This document shows positions 8,738 through 17,083 of a stretch of 19,656 nt of DNA, piece by piece. How positions within the stretch are numbered: the first letter of the stretch is position 1; every line of letters begins with the position of its first letter. A model generated the notes under the pieces. That model did no database searches. It was not told the origin of the DNA and saw nothing but the letters and a program-made list of their open reading frames with translations. The DNA is from Zygnema cylindricum (lineage: Eukaryota; Streptophyta; Zygnematophyceae; Zygnematales; Zygnemataceae): NCBI GenBank assembly GCA_037447655.1, contig JBBHKE010000672.1, forward strand, positions 325,001 through 344,656, read 5' to 3'. Made by a program: the position numbers and the translations under genes.

Positions 8738-9236
8738 TATTGGAGGTGGATTGGCGGACGCCATAAAATTATACACAAGAGAAAGATCAATGCATTGGAA
8801 AGAGAAATTGATTTGTATTTAGGATGATTTCATTAAGTGAGAGAAGTCATTTATATACAAAATATACAATGCTGATTATTGTGGAGTCTAAGCGCTCTTT
8901 GGTGCTCTATAACAAAAATATCCTAGTCTAGATTATAATACATGTGTTCGAGATTTTACGTGAGTGATGATAAGACTAGATTCTAATGTATGTAGTCTAG
9001 AATCTAATGCATGTAGTCTAGAATCTAATGCATGTAGGCTAGATTCTAAAGAATTAACTTTAAGGCGGCAATGTACAAAAGTAATTAAGACCTAAAGTAA
9101 TGACGTAGAGTCAAGCAACAAAAAGTACTATGATACAAACAAAATACAAAAGAGAATCAAGACAAAGAGAAATAAACAAACGTAGGACAAAAAGAGAGAC
9201 CGTCGCCCAAAGGACTTGTACACATGGTGGCAAGAG
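8738..9236 (-). repeat. copia 3' LTR, outer part
   Basis: Aligns with the 5' LTR. Shared landmarks are TGGCGGACGCCAT (TCGCGGACGCCAT in the 5' copy), GGAAAGAGAAATTGATTTG, AAGCGCTCTTTGGTG, AATGTACAAAAGTAATTAAG and GGACTTGTAC. It breaks off after GCAAGAG at 9236, where an insertion begins; the LTR resumes at 10721. Homology resumes there at exactly the point expected from the 5' LTR (GCAAGAGAGGACC). Confidence 0.85.
8972..9051. repeat. 21-bp tandem repeats inside the 3' LTR
   Basis: The motif (A)G(T/G)CTAGA(A/T)TCTAATG(C/T)ATGT is repeated about four times with a 21-base period. The equivalent part of the 5' LTR (about 16757-16810) has about three, more degraded, units. Such LTR-internal repeats often hold transcription-factor sites; that role is inference here. 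Confidence 0.7.
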
Positions 9237-9302
9237 TGTCAAACCCATAGATGTGATGCTTCATGCACAAAAATAGTATATAAATTTTGGTGACAAAAAG
9301 CT

Positions 9303-9314
9303 CTCCACGTGGAG
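9303..9314. promoter_or_regulatory. palindromic G-box
   Basis: CTCCACGTGGAG is a perfect 12-base palindrome centred on the CACGTG bHLH/bZIP site. It lies near the 3' end of the solo-LTR-like insertion. A binding role is inferred from the motif alone. Confidence 0.35.
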
Positions 9315-9606
9315 AATTCCATATGTCGAAATACAATGATCATCTTGACAACATTAGTGTGGACATATGGATGATAAAAACAATGAAATGACATAAAAGT
9401 TACCACCCGCGTCACCAATGATGGGACCGCCACGTTGACAACTGGATCATTCCAACCGCCAACTATAACATCAACAAGCTCGGTGGGCTATGGTAACAAC
9501 TTTAAACATAAGAAAGTTAACCATAACCATAATCTTAGGAATTAACAAATCAAATCAAAAATGGAAATAGTTTAGACTGCTATACTTTTTATAACAGTGA
9601 TCTTTG

Positions 9607-9676
9607 CAGAATTAACAATATGGCCTTCTACCTTACTCTATCAGAATTAACAATATGGCCTTCTACCTTACAACAT
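9607..9676. repeat. 35-bp tandem duplication private to copy 2
   Basis: CAGAATTAACAATATGGCCT, running on through TCTACCTTAC, occurs at 9607 and again at 9642. The related repeat copy near 4075-4110 has a single, diverged unit, so the duplication arose after the two copies separated. Confidence 0.8.
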
Positions 9677-10720
9677 CAAAAGCCATTCACCATGATACAT
9701 AAACATATTACAAAGAATTTCAGACAAAACAAGTAACATCCAAGTGTGTTGGATGCCAAACTTGAAAAGGGTTTTAACCCACCCAGAGGAGATACCCGAT
9801 ACCACAGAAAACTCCCGTGATCAAACTCACAAGGTCCCAAAATCTCACGGATCCCTCCAAGTCAAGGATCTGTCCAACTCCCTACTTCAATCCCTCAAGA
9901 ACTATTGCAATCACAAGTATGAAGTATCATTGTTGCAAAATAAGGCACTATTTTACTAACTCCAAAGCAACTCCAACATGGTCAAAAGATGGCAAAGGGA
10001 GGCTGGCGATATAGCTCTTTCTTTATAAATTAAGGTATCGGAAGGCCACAGAACTAAGAGACAGTTCTCAGCCTTCATTTCCAAGCTAATATTGAGTTCC
10101 AACCACCTAAAGCACCTAGAATCAATACCTAGCATCAAAAATTGACACTACGAGACTTATTCTATGTTTAATTCCCGAAACCGACAGCACCTTTGACTTA
10201 TGAACTGTCGATTGGACAACTTTCCAACCGGCAAAAGCAATCAGTACTTTGAAATGTCAATATTTAGCCTATATTATACAGTTTACAGAAACTGCCATAG
10301 CTCTTTAAATATCCATTTTATTAATAAAAAATATATATATATTGAAAAGTTATTAAAATTTTATATTTACCAGTATAAAATATAGCGTATTTGAATGATT
10401 CGTTGCGAAGTTCCTATACATCAAAGTTTCCAAAAACTGCACAAAAATGACTACTTTGACCTGACATAACTCGTAGCTTAATTATGAAAAGTAAGTGAAG
10501 TAAAGTTCTATCACTTAAGCTACATAAAATTTAATATGACGTTTTATTAAATAGAAAAAAAAGAAACTGTGTTCTTAAAATCGTCTCTCGAAAATAGCTT
10601 TGGTGCTTTGCCGGCCTAATAATGACCAACTCCAAAGTTGGTCTGAAACCACATCCAATGAAGTTGTAATAGGGTATAAATTCCTCGATACAAAAAATAA
10701 ATATAATCGTGCTTGACAGT

Positions 10721-10801
10721 AGAGGACCGACACATGCAATGACGGAAACAAACGGGCTCAAGAGAGACAAAAAGATAACCTTCGCTAAATGACCATTAAT
10801 A
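10721..10801 (-). repeat. copia 3' LTR, inner part
   Basis: AGAGGACCGAC, then GCAATGACGGAAA, ending GCTAAATGACCATTAATA, matches the outer end of the 5' LTR (about 16996-17078, ending GCTAAATGACCCTTAACA). It abuts the polypurine tract, as the 5' end of a 3' LTR must. On the minus strand the LTR therefore starts TATTAATGG here and TGTTAAGGG in the 5' copy; the canonical TG is lost in this copy. Confidence 0.85.
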
Positions 10802-10813
10802 CCCCCCCTCAAA
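10802..10813 (-). other. polypurine tract
   Basis: On the minus strand TTGAGGGGGGG directly precedes the 3' LTR. This is the purine-rich primer site for plus-strand DNA synthesis in LTR retrotransposons, at the expected position. Confidence 0.75.
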
Positions 10814-10852
10814 TGAAAATTAAGAAGTAGATTGGGTTGAAAATAAGGAAAT

Positions 10853-11340
10853 TTAGCAAGAAGAAATACAAAGGCCATAGGAGATGCAATGTTGCTGAAA
10901 GTGAGGGCTATGTAGAGCCTTGGTGAGATAATCGACAAATTGGATGGCGGATTTAACATAAAGAAAATAGAGGGTGCCATCTTCGACCCGCTCTATAGAG
11001 TAATGATACTGAATGTCGATGTGTTTTGTCCTCTTTTGGTGAACACGATTACGAATAAAAGCAAGGAATTCTTGGGAATCGAAGAAAATAGGACTAGGAG
11101 TTGACCAAGATTTGAAAGAATAGTGCGACGCCAGATAAATTCCTTGGCGGCATAACAAACGACTATATATTTCGCCTCAGTGCTGAAGCATGTAGTGGTA
11201 GGTTGCTTTCTTCATGAATAAGTGATAAGGCTATTGCTCAAATAAAAACATAAGCTTAGTTGTGGAAAGGCAAGAAGGCTCATCTTTTGCCAAATCTAAA
11301 TCTACAAAACCCGTGAGTGCAAAAAACTCGTGAGAGCACT
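10853..11340 (-). pseudogene. copia pol: RNase H domain (decayed)
   Basis: This is the C-terminal domain of the copia polyprotein, which removes RNA from the RNA-DNA hybrid during reverse transcription. TGFVDLDLAKD near 11313 corresponds to the first catalytic Asp block. After two in-frame stops, the clean segment 11158-10853 carries SPIFFDSQEFLAFIRNRVHQ, KRTKHIDIQYH and VEDGTLYFLYVKS, the highly conserved copia RNase H C-terminal blocks, ending in the LTKAL motif. The A-L-S-S-T-E-A-E-Y catalytic region between them (about 11170-11210) is badly degraded. Assignment is secure; the gene is inactive. Confidence 0.85.
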
Positions 11341-11493
11341 AAAGCCAGAGGAAGAGTATGTGAGACAAAGAGAATTCGAAAGAGGTTTGGCTAAAGCAAG
11401 ATGATCAAGGGAAGGACGAAAGAGGAATTTACTAAGCTTAGTGATAGTTGTGGCAATGTCAGGGTGGGGCTTGCATGGTGTATATAAAGGCCC

Positions 11494-12335
11494 TCACCAT
11501 TGGGGGTAAGGTGCATGGAGGGAGAGGAAGAAAAGAGAGTAAGTTGCAAGGAGGAGAGGGGCATTTGCATCTAGAGGAGTGGAAAAGGAGGAGAAATATG
11601 CTATACCAAAGCATTCCAAAAGGTTGGAGATATAGGTCTCATGAGAGAGAGAGTGTGTGAGAGCTGAGCGGTTACGAGAAACTTGAATGCCCAAATATTA
11701 CGTGAAATCACCTATATCGGCCATGTGAAAATGGTTTTGAGGGAGAATTTTGACATCAGAGATTTCAGAGAGAGAAGAACCTACAAGAAGAAGATTATCG
11801 ACAAAGATAGCAACAATGATGAAAGAGGTGCCAGAGCCACGAGAGTAAATGTTAAAATCAACATCAATGCGGGTGAATCCGTCTTTTCTCATAATTGCAT
11901 CTATGGTATGGTTCCATACACGTGGGGATTACCTCAATCTAACGATAGTTTAAATGAGATGTCAAACGAGATGTTTAGATCTAGGGGAAATAAAGCCTTC
12001 GAGGTGATGTATGTAAATGTCCTCTGATAAAATCCCATTTAAGTAAGCATTCTTAACATCCATTTTGTAAACATGAAAGTCATCTTCAGCAACTAAAGCA
12101 AGTAAAGTGCGGATAGATGTCAATCGTGTAACAAGGGTAAAGGTCTCACTGAAATCTATACCTTTGATTTGGGAAAAGCCCTTGGCCACTAAGCGAGCTT
12201 TATATTTATCCACCGATCCGTCCGCCTTTAGCTTGACATAAAAGCTCCATTTGGAGCTAATTGCCTTTCTTCCAAGGGGAAGGGGAACAAGGTTCCATTT
12301 TTTATTGGAAATTAAGCCATTAAATTCAGCATCAA
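11494..12335 (-). pseudogene. copia pol: reverse transcriptase (decayed)
   Basis: Copies the element RNA into DNA in the cytoplasmic particle. Conserved blocks read in order on the minus strand: FNGLISNKKWNLVPLPLGRK (from about 12323), YKARLVAKGFSQIKGIDF, VYKMDVKNAYLNGILSEDIY, a region with three stops in place of the KALYGLKQ-type block, then FIIVAIFVDNLLLVG. The catalytic YVDD box is FVDN here (11794-11805): the last Asp is Asn, which would abolish catalysis. It is followed by YLGIQVSRNR and a TP-D-N segment. About four stops interrupt the frame. Partial frames are 12333-11962, 11892-11698 and 11694-11494. Confidence 0.9.
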
Positions 12336-12368
12336 CGGAAGTCTTTCAAAAGGAGGCATCAAGACGTT

Positions 12369-13164
12369 TTAAGGTGGTTTTGAGATAGAGGGGATAGAAA
12401 TAAGAGAGGTAAATGCCCTAGCCGAGTTAGCATAAGCAAGAGAGGCATGGCCTATGGAGGTAATATGTTGAGAGGGGGGAAACCTAGTGCGTGAGGGGTT
12501 TCGGCGATGTAAAAAAAAGGGCTCAAGAAAAGGGGAAGGCTCAAAAAGAGGGGAAGGCTTAGGAAGAGGTGAGTGGGAAAAAATTGTAAGGGAAAGATTG
12601 TCAAAAAGAGGATCATCTTGGGAAAGGGAGAGAGAGGAAGTATGATCCCTCAAAATTTGTGATAGGATGGAGAAAAAGGGCGGTTGAGAGGGTGGCAAGA
12701 GTAGTGGGAGCAACTACACCGCGCATCGTTATTAGTGTCAAGGTTTAAATAGTGTAAAAGAAAAATTAGTGTTAACAATTCTAATTTAGTGCAAGAAACG
12801 TGGGAGATTATGGTCCACTTCCTTAAATAGCGTTGCTTATTTAATTTTGAAAATCATATACACTATTTTTGGAAAAAAAATCAAAATTTTAAGAACCCAA
12901 ATTAGAGTCGTTAACACTAATAACAATGCGCGGTGTAGTAAAGGAAGGTAGGAAGGAGAAGGTGAAACAACAGGGGAATTGAAAAAGGTGAGGGGAAAAA
13001 GAGGGGCGGTTTAGGAAGAGCTGGTTGAATCGAGGTAGAGGGGTGGCATAGAGTAAGGTAGGAGATTTCAGATGGGGGGAGAGGTTAAGGGGGAAGGTTT
13101 GGGGGTGGAAGAGAGTGAAGGGTGAGAGAAGGAAAGTCGGATGATGGGGGAAGAAGGGAAGCAA
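12369..13164 (-). pseudogene. copia pol: Pro/Ser-rich integrase-RT linker, split by a MITE
   Basis: Between integrase and reverse transcriptase, copia polyproteins have a variable Pro/Ser-rich linker. Here it reads FFPHHPTFLLSPFTLFHPQT on one side of the MITE at 12717-12935 and LPPSQPPFFSILSQ to TRFPPSQHITSIGHASLAY on the other. The second part fits the conserved block just before reverse transcriptase. Excising the MITE and one TA would join the two halves but with a frame change, so other indels exist too. Confidence 0.7.
12717..12935. mobile_element. TA-target MITE, short form (219 bp)
   Basis: The left end CACCGCGCATCGTTATTAGT and the reverse complement of the right end, CACCGCGCATTGTTATTAGT, match at 19 of 20 bases and continue TGTYAA. 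TA flanks both sides (12715-12716 and 12936-12937). It interrupts an otherwise readable copia linker, so it inserted after the retrotransposon. The ends share CACCGCS-AT-GT-ATTAG with the 517-bp element at 5222-5738. An internal AAATTAGAGT motif near the right end is shared too. No coding capacity. Confidence 0.85.
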
Positions 13165-13189
13165 AAGGCGCGCGAGACAAGGTTTATAG

Positions 13190-14050
13190 AAGTGGCGTTT
13201 CGTTAAAAGTCACTTCTCTGGTGGTAATGACGTGATTTTCATAAGAACTCCAGGTATCATACGCTTTGGAATTTGGAGCGTACCCAACAAAAATGCCGCG
13301 AAATGCGCGAGCGCCAATTTTTTCATCTGATTAGTGGAAATCTTTATACCACGCTTCAAATCCAAAGGTTCGAAGGTGGCGAATATCTAGTTTGACAGAT
13401 GACAACACTTCCATTGGAGTAGATTTGGGTAAAGCGCTAGTGGGACAAAGATTGCGTAAGTAATTTGCGCAAAGGACAACCTCTACCCAAAATTCATACG
13501 GCAAATTTGAAAAGTACATCATAGAGCAAACAGGTCATGTAATGTGCCATTGTACTTTTCTGCGACGCCCTTAGGTTGTGGCGTGTGAGGCGCTGTTAAG
13601 TGGCGCGCAATTCCATGTTGCGTGAGAAAGTTAGAAAATTGATTGGAAAAATATTTGCCACCGTTGTCGATTCGTAAGACCTTGATTTGTTTGTTGTGAA
13701 ATGTTTTTGCCAACGCCTCAAAATCTTTAAATTGTGCAAATGCGTCAGATTTATGACATATTTGATACACGTGTGGGTTAATGAAAGTGACAAAATGAAA
13801 GGATCCATTGTAGCTACCCATGTGCATGGCACTAGACACGTCAATATTTAGAAGTGCTAGTGGTTTAGTGATGACTGTAGTGCTAGTGGGAAATGAGTGA
13901 CGGGACATTTTGTCTTGCACGTAACTGTTGCAAAAATTCGAAGATTTGTTAGAAAACGAATTTAGTCCAGTTACAAGATTTGGAAAGGTACGCAAATTAA
14001 CGCTATTCAAATGACCATCTCTTAAATAGCAAAGTGGAAAACTTTCGACG
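13190..14050 (-). pseudogene. copia pol: integrase (frameshifted, catalytic triad kept)
   Basis: Inserts the cDNA copy into host DNA. A GAG-pre/zinc region comes first (RDGHLNSVNLRTF, then FCNSYVQDKMSRHSF); the second Cys of its CxxC pair is Tyr and the first His is lost. The core domain keeps all three acidic residues: Asp in LLNIDV, Asp in KVLRIDNGGKYFS (codon 13668-13666) and Glu in GVAEKYN (13560-13558). The last two are separated by exactly 35 residues (DX35E). A single frameshift near 13522 separates HDLFAL from MMYFSNLPYEFW. A stop at about 13330 then precedes the C-terminal block GARAFRGIFVGYAPNSKAY. Confidence 0.9.
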
Positions 14051-14115
14051 CTAACATTTAAATCAAATATCTTTGGCGTACTAATAGATTTTAGGACGTA
14101 TATAAAATCATGGGC

Positions 14116-14430
14116 TTAGCCAACATTCACAGTACGATTGTTTTTTATATCAATAATCGTTACTCTTTCATTATTACATTCAACTTTTAAGCCGTCAGAA
14201 TTGGCGACTTTGAAAAAAAATGTATTCGTAGCTAGACCAGGTACAAAGAGTATATTGCGAATATGAATAGACGCATTAAGGACGTGTACGTCTCTTGAAT
14301 GAGTAGCCAATGGAATAGAGTTGTTTCCTAAGCGAATCTTCATTGGAGATGATAAAAGACAAAGGTGAGTAAACCAATCGGATCTTAGTGATTGTTGGTG
14401 ACTAGCACCACAGTCCATTAGCCAGTTGTC
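14116..14430 (-). pseudogene. copia pol: aspartic protease with altered active site
   Basis: Processes the polyprotein. WLMDCGASHQQ near 14425 is the copia protease active-site block, normally D-S/T-G-A; here the second residue is Cys. The order that follows fits the family: KIRLGNNSIPLATHSRDVHV, then IRNILFVPGLATN, which is the conserved L-VP-L-N block. The segment is open for about 100 codons, better preserved than its neighbours. Confidence 0.8.
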
Positions 14431-14470
14431 AAAGGTTTGAGATAAAAAATCGTACCCTTATGGAAATTGA

Positions 14471-15555
14471 CTATTTCGAGTGACATAGTTTGGGATACAA
14501 TGAGAAACATTGCCATATTCCAATTTTGGTGAGGGGAGGGAGTAAAAATGGGGTGGCTAGTGGAGTGGGAGAATTAGAGGGAAAATGTGAGGAGGAAGCG
14601 ATTGGCCAAGGGAGGTTAACGGAGTTTGAAGAGGCATAGTGCGCTACCCCGATAGAAGAATTTGGGAGGTATGGAGAAGGAGAATAGTGATAAGGATAAG
14701 GAAGATTTGGAGGGAAAAACGGGTGTGGAGGGAGTGGGAAGGATTGGTGGAGTGGCATGGGCAACTTGGCACCCCCTCCATATTTAGTGAGATTGGAAGC
14801 ATCGGCTGCCTTACGTCTAGCCAATTCGCGACAATTTTCAGCGGCATATCTTTTTGTTTTTGAATAAAGGCAAAAAAAACGCAGCACCCACCCTGAGTTA
14901 GATTTTTTATTTTTAGCAAAAAATGTATTTGCATGAAAGAGATTTGTTGCAAAAAAAAAAAGAATTTTGGTCTTTTCATGCAAAAGTTTTGTATAAAAGG
15001 AGTGAAAAGGAATAAATTGGTCTAAATTGTCAAACAAGAAAATGAAAGGGGAAAAGGTTTCACGGAGTCCTCCCAAAAAGGTAGAGTAGAGGTCCACGTT
15101 GGAAAGGTGCACGACTATTATGGTGCACTTTTCGGCCGACAATTCGATCTTTCTTATCTAGTCTTGCATGGAGTCCGTCGGCTTTTTCATGGAATTAAAA
15201 AAACGCTTGTTTTTGAATCCGGCGGGCGGCCCATGTGATTTGAACACAAGCCACTTGAAGACCATTCCAAGCCTCGAGGGAAGAGGAGGCGCCACAAATA
15301 AGACGAGTGCCCTCGGTAGGAAGTGACATCACTAGGCGAGCGTGTGCATCCTTATCATTTTGTTTCCATATAGATATTGCCAACTCTTTTGTAGCTTTTT
15401 CTGTCGACGTATCTATAGAGGAAAGGATAAGAGGTTTTGAAATTCCTGTAAATTGGTCCCAAATCTTCTTGTGTTTGAAAAAATGCATGGCTAAAAAAGA
15501 CCAATCTTAGAAGTTTTGGCCATCAAACTGCTGGATGCTACTAGAAGTGGCAAGG
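14471..15555 (-). pseudogene. copia gag (decayed)
   Basis: Structural protein of the particle. On the minus strand the frame starts near 15553 as LATSSSIQQFDGQNF, with a stop before DWSFLAMHFFKHKKIWDQ. This is the usual copia gag opening (FDG-N-W-F-M-L-K-LW). An ATG-to-CTT change at the expected start is likely. SLEAWNGLQVA near 15270 fits the EAW-L block. A later frame (15142-14471) gives STFLGGLRETFSPF and a decayed zinc knuckle: only the first and last Cys (CLYSKTKRYAAENC) survive, with Cys to Ser and His to Tyr changes. A long Pro/His/Tyr-rich tail follows. At least one stop and two frame changes. Confidence 0.8.
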
Positions 15556-15569
15556 CCGAGCCTTTAACA
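15556..15569 (-). other. degraded primer-binding site
   Basis: Directly after the 5' LTR the minus strand reads TGTTAAAGGCTCGG. This resembles the initiator-Met tRNA complement used by most plant copia elements (TGGTATCAGAGC...) with two substitutions and two gaps. The position is right; the sequence match is only moderate. Confidence 0.45.
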
Positions 15570-15776
15570 TATTAGAGGTGGATTCGCGGACGCCATGAAA
15601 TTATGCACAAGAGAAAGATAAATTTATTGGAAAGAGAAATTGATTTGGGATGATTTCATTAGTTTAGAGAAGTCACTTATATACAAAATACTAATGTTGT
15701 GTATCGGTAAGGGTTTGTCTATAACCGATATGGACCTTTTTTCGGGTACCCGATAATCGATATATATTGGTACGAT

Positions 15777-15857
15777 ATATCGTTATCGGTGTTATCGCCG
15801 ATAAATAACCGATATTTATCGGTATTTATTGGCGATAACACCAATATCGATAAATAT
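15777..15857. repeat. large subterminal hairpin of the hAT-like element
   Basis: The arm around TATCGGTGTTATCGCCGATA (from about 15784) pairs with TATTGGCGATAACACCAATA (about 15825-15844), and pairing continues inward through AAATAACCGATA/TTTATCGGTATTT. The right side has its own perfect 16-base palindrome, ACCGATAATTATCGGT, at 16587-16602. Confidence 0.8.
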
Positions 15858-16123
15858 CGGCGATATTTATACGGACCGTACAGATAATTGTACGGCCATA
15901 ACACTCAACTGTACGACCTATTCCCCGGACACGCCCTACTCACAACCCTATCTACTGACAGTTTTACCAATCACATCATAGTATTGTACAGTTGTACAAG
16001 CACAGAAAGTACATTAGCTGCCATGAGGTCTGTACAGTTTTTGTACGAATCCAGTAAGCACGATGTACCTTCCACATCTGACACCATGGCTTTGTCCCTT
16101 TCTTCTTTGGGATCCACTGGACA

Positions 16124-16464
16124 CCTGCCACGTGTCAATCTGTCGGCTTTTTTGGCATAAGCTGCCAAAAGAGCCATTCCTGGATGGTGGCGCTCACGCT
16201 GGCCGTCCGCTTATATTTTCTCATTCCAAGTCGTCCGTTAGATTCCGGCGGCGCGCAGAATGTTATTTTGCGTCCGTTGTACTTTATGTCTTCCGTCCTT
16301 TTACCGTTCCATGTTCACCAGTTTGTCGGAACAATGCCGTACGTTGCCGTAAAATTTCTATTCAGTTAACCGGCCAGCGTTTATGTGCTATGCTGTCCGT
16401 AATAAATCGCAGTTAAACAAAGACGGAACAGATTCTTATACGTGGCATGCCACGCTATATAAAG
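16124..16464 (+). promoter_or_regulatory. promoter-like segment carried by the hAT-like element
   Basis: GCCACGTGTCA near 16128 contains a G-box/ABRE core. CGTGGCATGCCACG (16441-16454) is a perfect 14-base palindrome, preceded by TA so that it includes ACGTGGC, another ABRE core. CTATATAAAG follows at once (16455-16464) as a good TATA box. ABRE cores just upstream of a TATA box are the layout of ABA/stress-responsive plant promoters. Transcription would run rightward out of the element and antisense to the copia. Function is inferred from motifs only. Confidence 0.4.
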
Positions 16465-17078
16465 TCAATAATATAATACAGTATGTTATAAAGTACTAGT
16501 GTATGCATACTATATTTTTTTAAGTTATCGCGATATGGAATTCGTTGGTCTCTGACCGATATATCGGGTCCTCTGACCATTTGATAACCGATAATTATCG
16601 GTATCGATGTTATCACGATATTTTTTTACCGATACACAACACTACAAAATACACAGTGCTAATTATTTTGGATTATAAGCGCTCTTTGGTGTGCTGTAAC
16701 AAAAAGATCGTAGTCTAGATTCTAACACGTGTTCGAGTTTTTACGTGATTGACGCTAAGACTATATTCTAACGTATGTAGTCTAGATTCTATTGTATGTA
16801 GGCTAGATTTAAAGGATTGACTTTAGGGCAGCAATGTACAAAAGTAATTAAGACCTAAAGTAATGACGTAAAGCTAAGCAATAAAAAGTACGACGACACA
16901 AACAAAAAACAAAAGAGAATCAAGACAAAGAGAAATAAACATATGTAGGAGAAATAGAGAGACCTTCGCCCGAAGGACTTGTACGTTTAGCTGCAAGAGA
17001 GGACCGACGCATGTAATGACAGAAATGGATGGGACCAAGAGATACAAAAAGAGAATCGACGCTAAATGACCCTTAACA

Positions 17079-17083
17079 TTGTC
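17079..17083. repeat. copia target-site duplication, right
   Basis: TTGTC directly outside the 5' LTR terminus. It pairs with the identical bases at 8733-8737 and marks the outer limit of the retrotransposon. Confidence 0.75.

Larger units (their letters stand above)
9237..10718 (-). mobile_element. solo-LTR-like insertion, copy 2
   Basis: This stretch splits the copia 3' LTR. On the minus strand it begins TGTCAAGCACG (10718) and ends GGGTTTGACA (9237): TG...CA ends with a 6-base inverted repeat, as LTRs have. It holds no protein gene, and 9449-10718 matches the dispersed repeat at 3919-5151. A flanking AGAG (9233-9236 and 10721-10724) may be the target duplication, but two extra bases (GT, 10719-10720) separate it from the right end. 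The host LTR is itself AG-rich there, so this is not firm. A solo LTR left by recombination is the simplest reading. A large TIR element with TGTCAA ends is the alternative. Confidence 0.65.
15692..16644. mobile_element. hAT-like non-autonomous transposon (953 bp)
   Basis: The left end TAATGTTGTGTATCGGTAA and the reverse complement of the right end, TAGTGTTGTGTATCGGTAA, match at 18 of 19 bases and fit the hAT terminal pattern YARNG. An 8-base direct repeat, CAAAATAC, lies immediately outside both ends (15684-15691 and 16645-16652), the hAT target-duplication length. The uninterrupted 3' LTR confirms a single CAAAATA at this site. Subterminal zones (15715-15875 and 16525-16640) are packed with CGATA/TATCG motifs and palindromes, typical transposase-binding architecture. 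No transposase frame exists. The central 15880-16500 has a quite different composition and looks acquired. Confidence 0.85.
8738..17078 (-). mobile_element. dead Ty1/copia retrotransposon with three nested insertions
   Basis: All structural parts are present in minus-strand order: 5' LTR (17078-15570), degraded primer-binding site, gag, protease, integrase, reverse transcriptase, RNase H, polypurine tract and 3' LTR (10801-8738, split). Integrase precedes reverse transcriptase, which defines copia rather than gypsy. TTGTC duplications flank it. Removing the insertions at 9237-10718, 12717-12935 and 15692-16644 leaves about 5.7 kb, a normal copia size. Stops and frameshifts occur in every domain. 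The two LTRs differ by eleven substitutions and one 6-base gap over the first 120 or so bases compared by eye, so this is an old insertion. Confidence 0.9.
15570..17078 (-). repeat. copia 5' LTR, interrupted by a hAT-like element
   Basis: The two outer parts (15570-15691 and 16653-17078, plus one 8-base target copy) together make about 555 bases and align with the split 3' LTR. The outer end is TGTTAAGGGTC on the minus strand and the inner end is TATTAGAGGTGG on the plus strand. Landmarks AAGCGCTCTTTGGTG, GTACAAAAGTAATTAAGACC and AGGACCGACGCATGTAATGA are shared. It is the best template for where the 3' LTR was interrupted. Confidence 0.85.

Noticed and set aside
10531-10980. 149-codon open frame on the minus strand
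   Set aside because: It runs across the solo-LTR-like repeat end, the copia LTR and the polypurine tract. Its sequence is explained by those features, and the true RNase H frame overlaps it.
16063-16416. 117-codon frame inside the hAT-like element, possibly a captured exon
   Set aside because: Three overlapping frames are equally open, none resembles a domain, and the promoter-like motifs sit inside or after it rather than before it.
15682-16652. Mutator-like element with a 10-bp target duplication
   Set aside because: Both element ends begin with TA, which extends an 8-bp duplication to an apparent 10. Termini and subterminal repeats fit hAT better.
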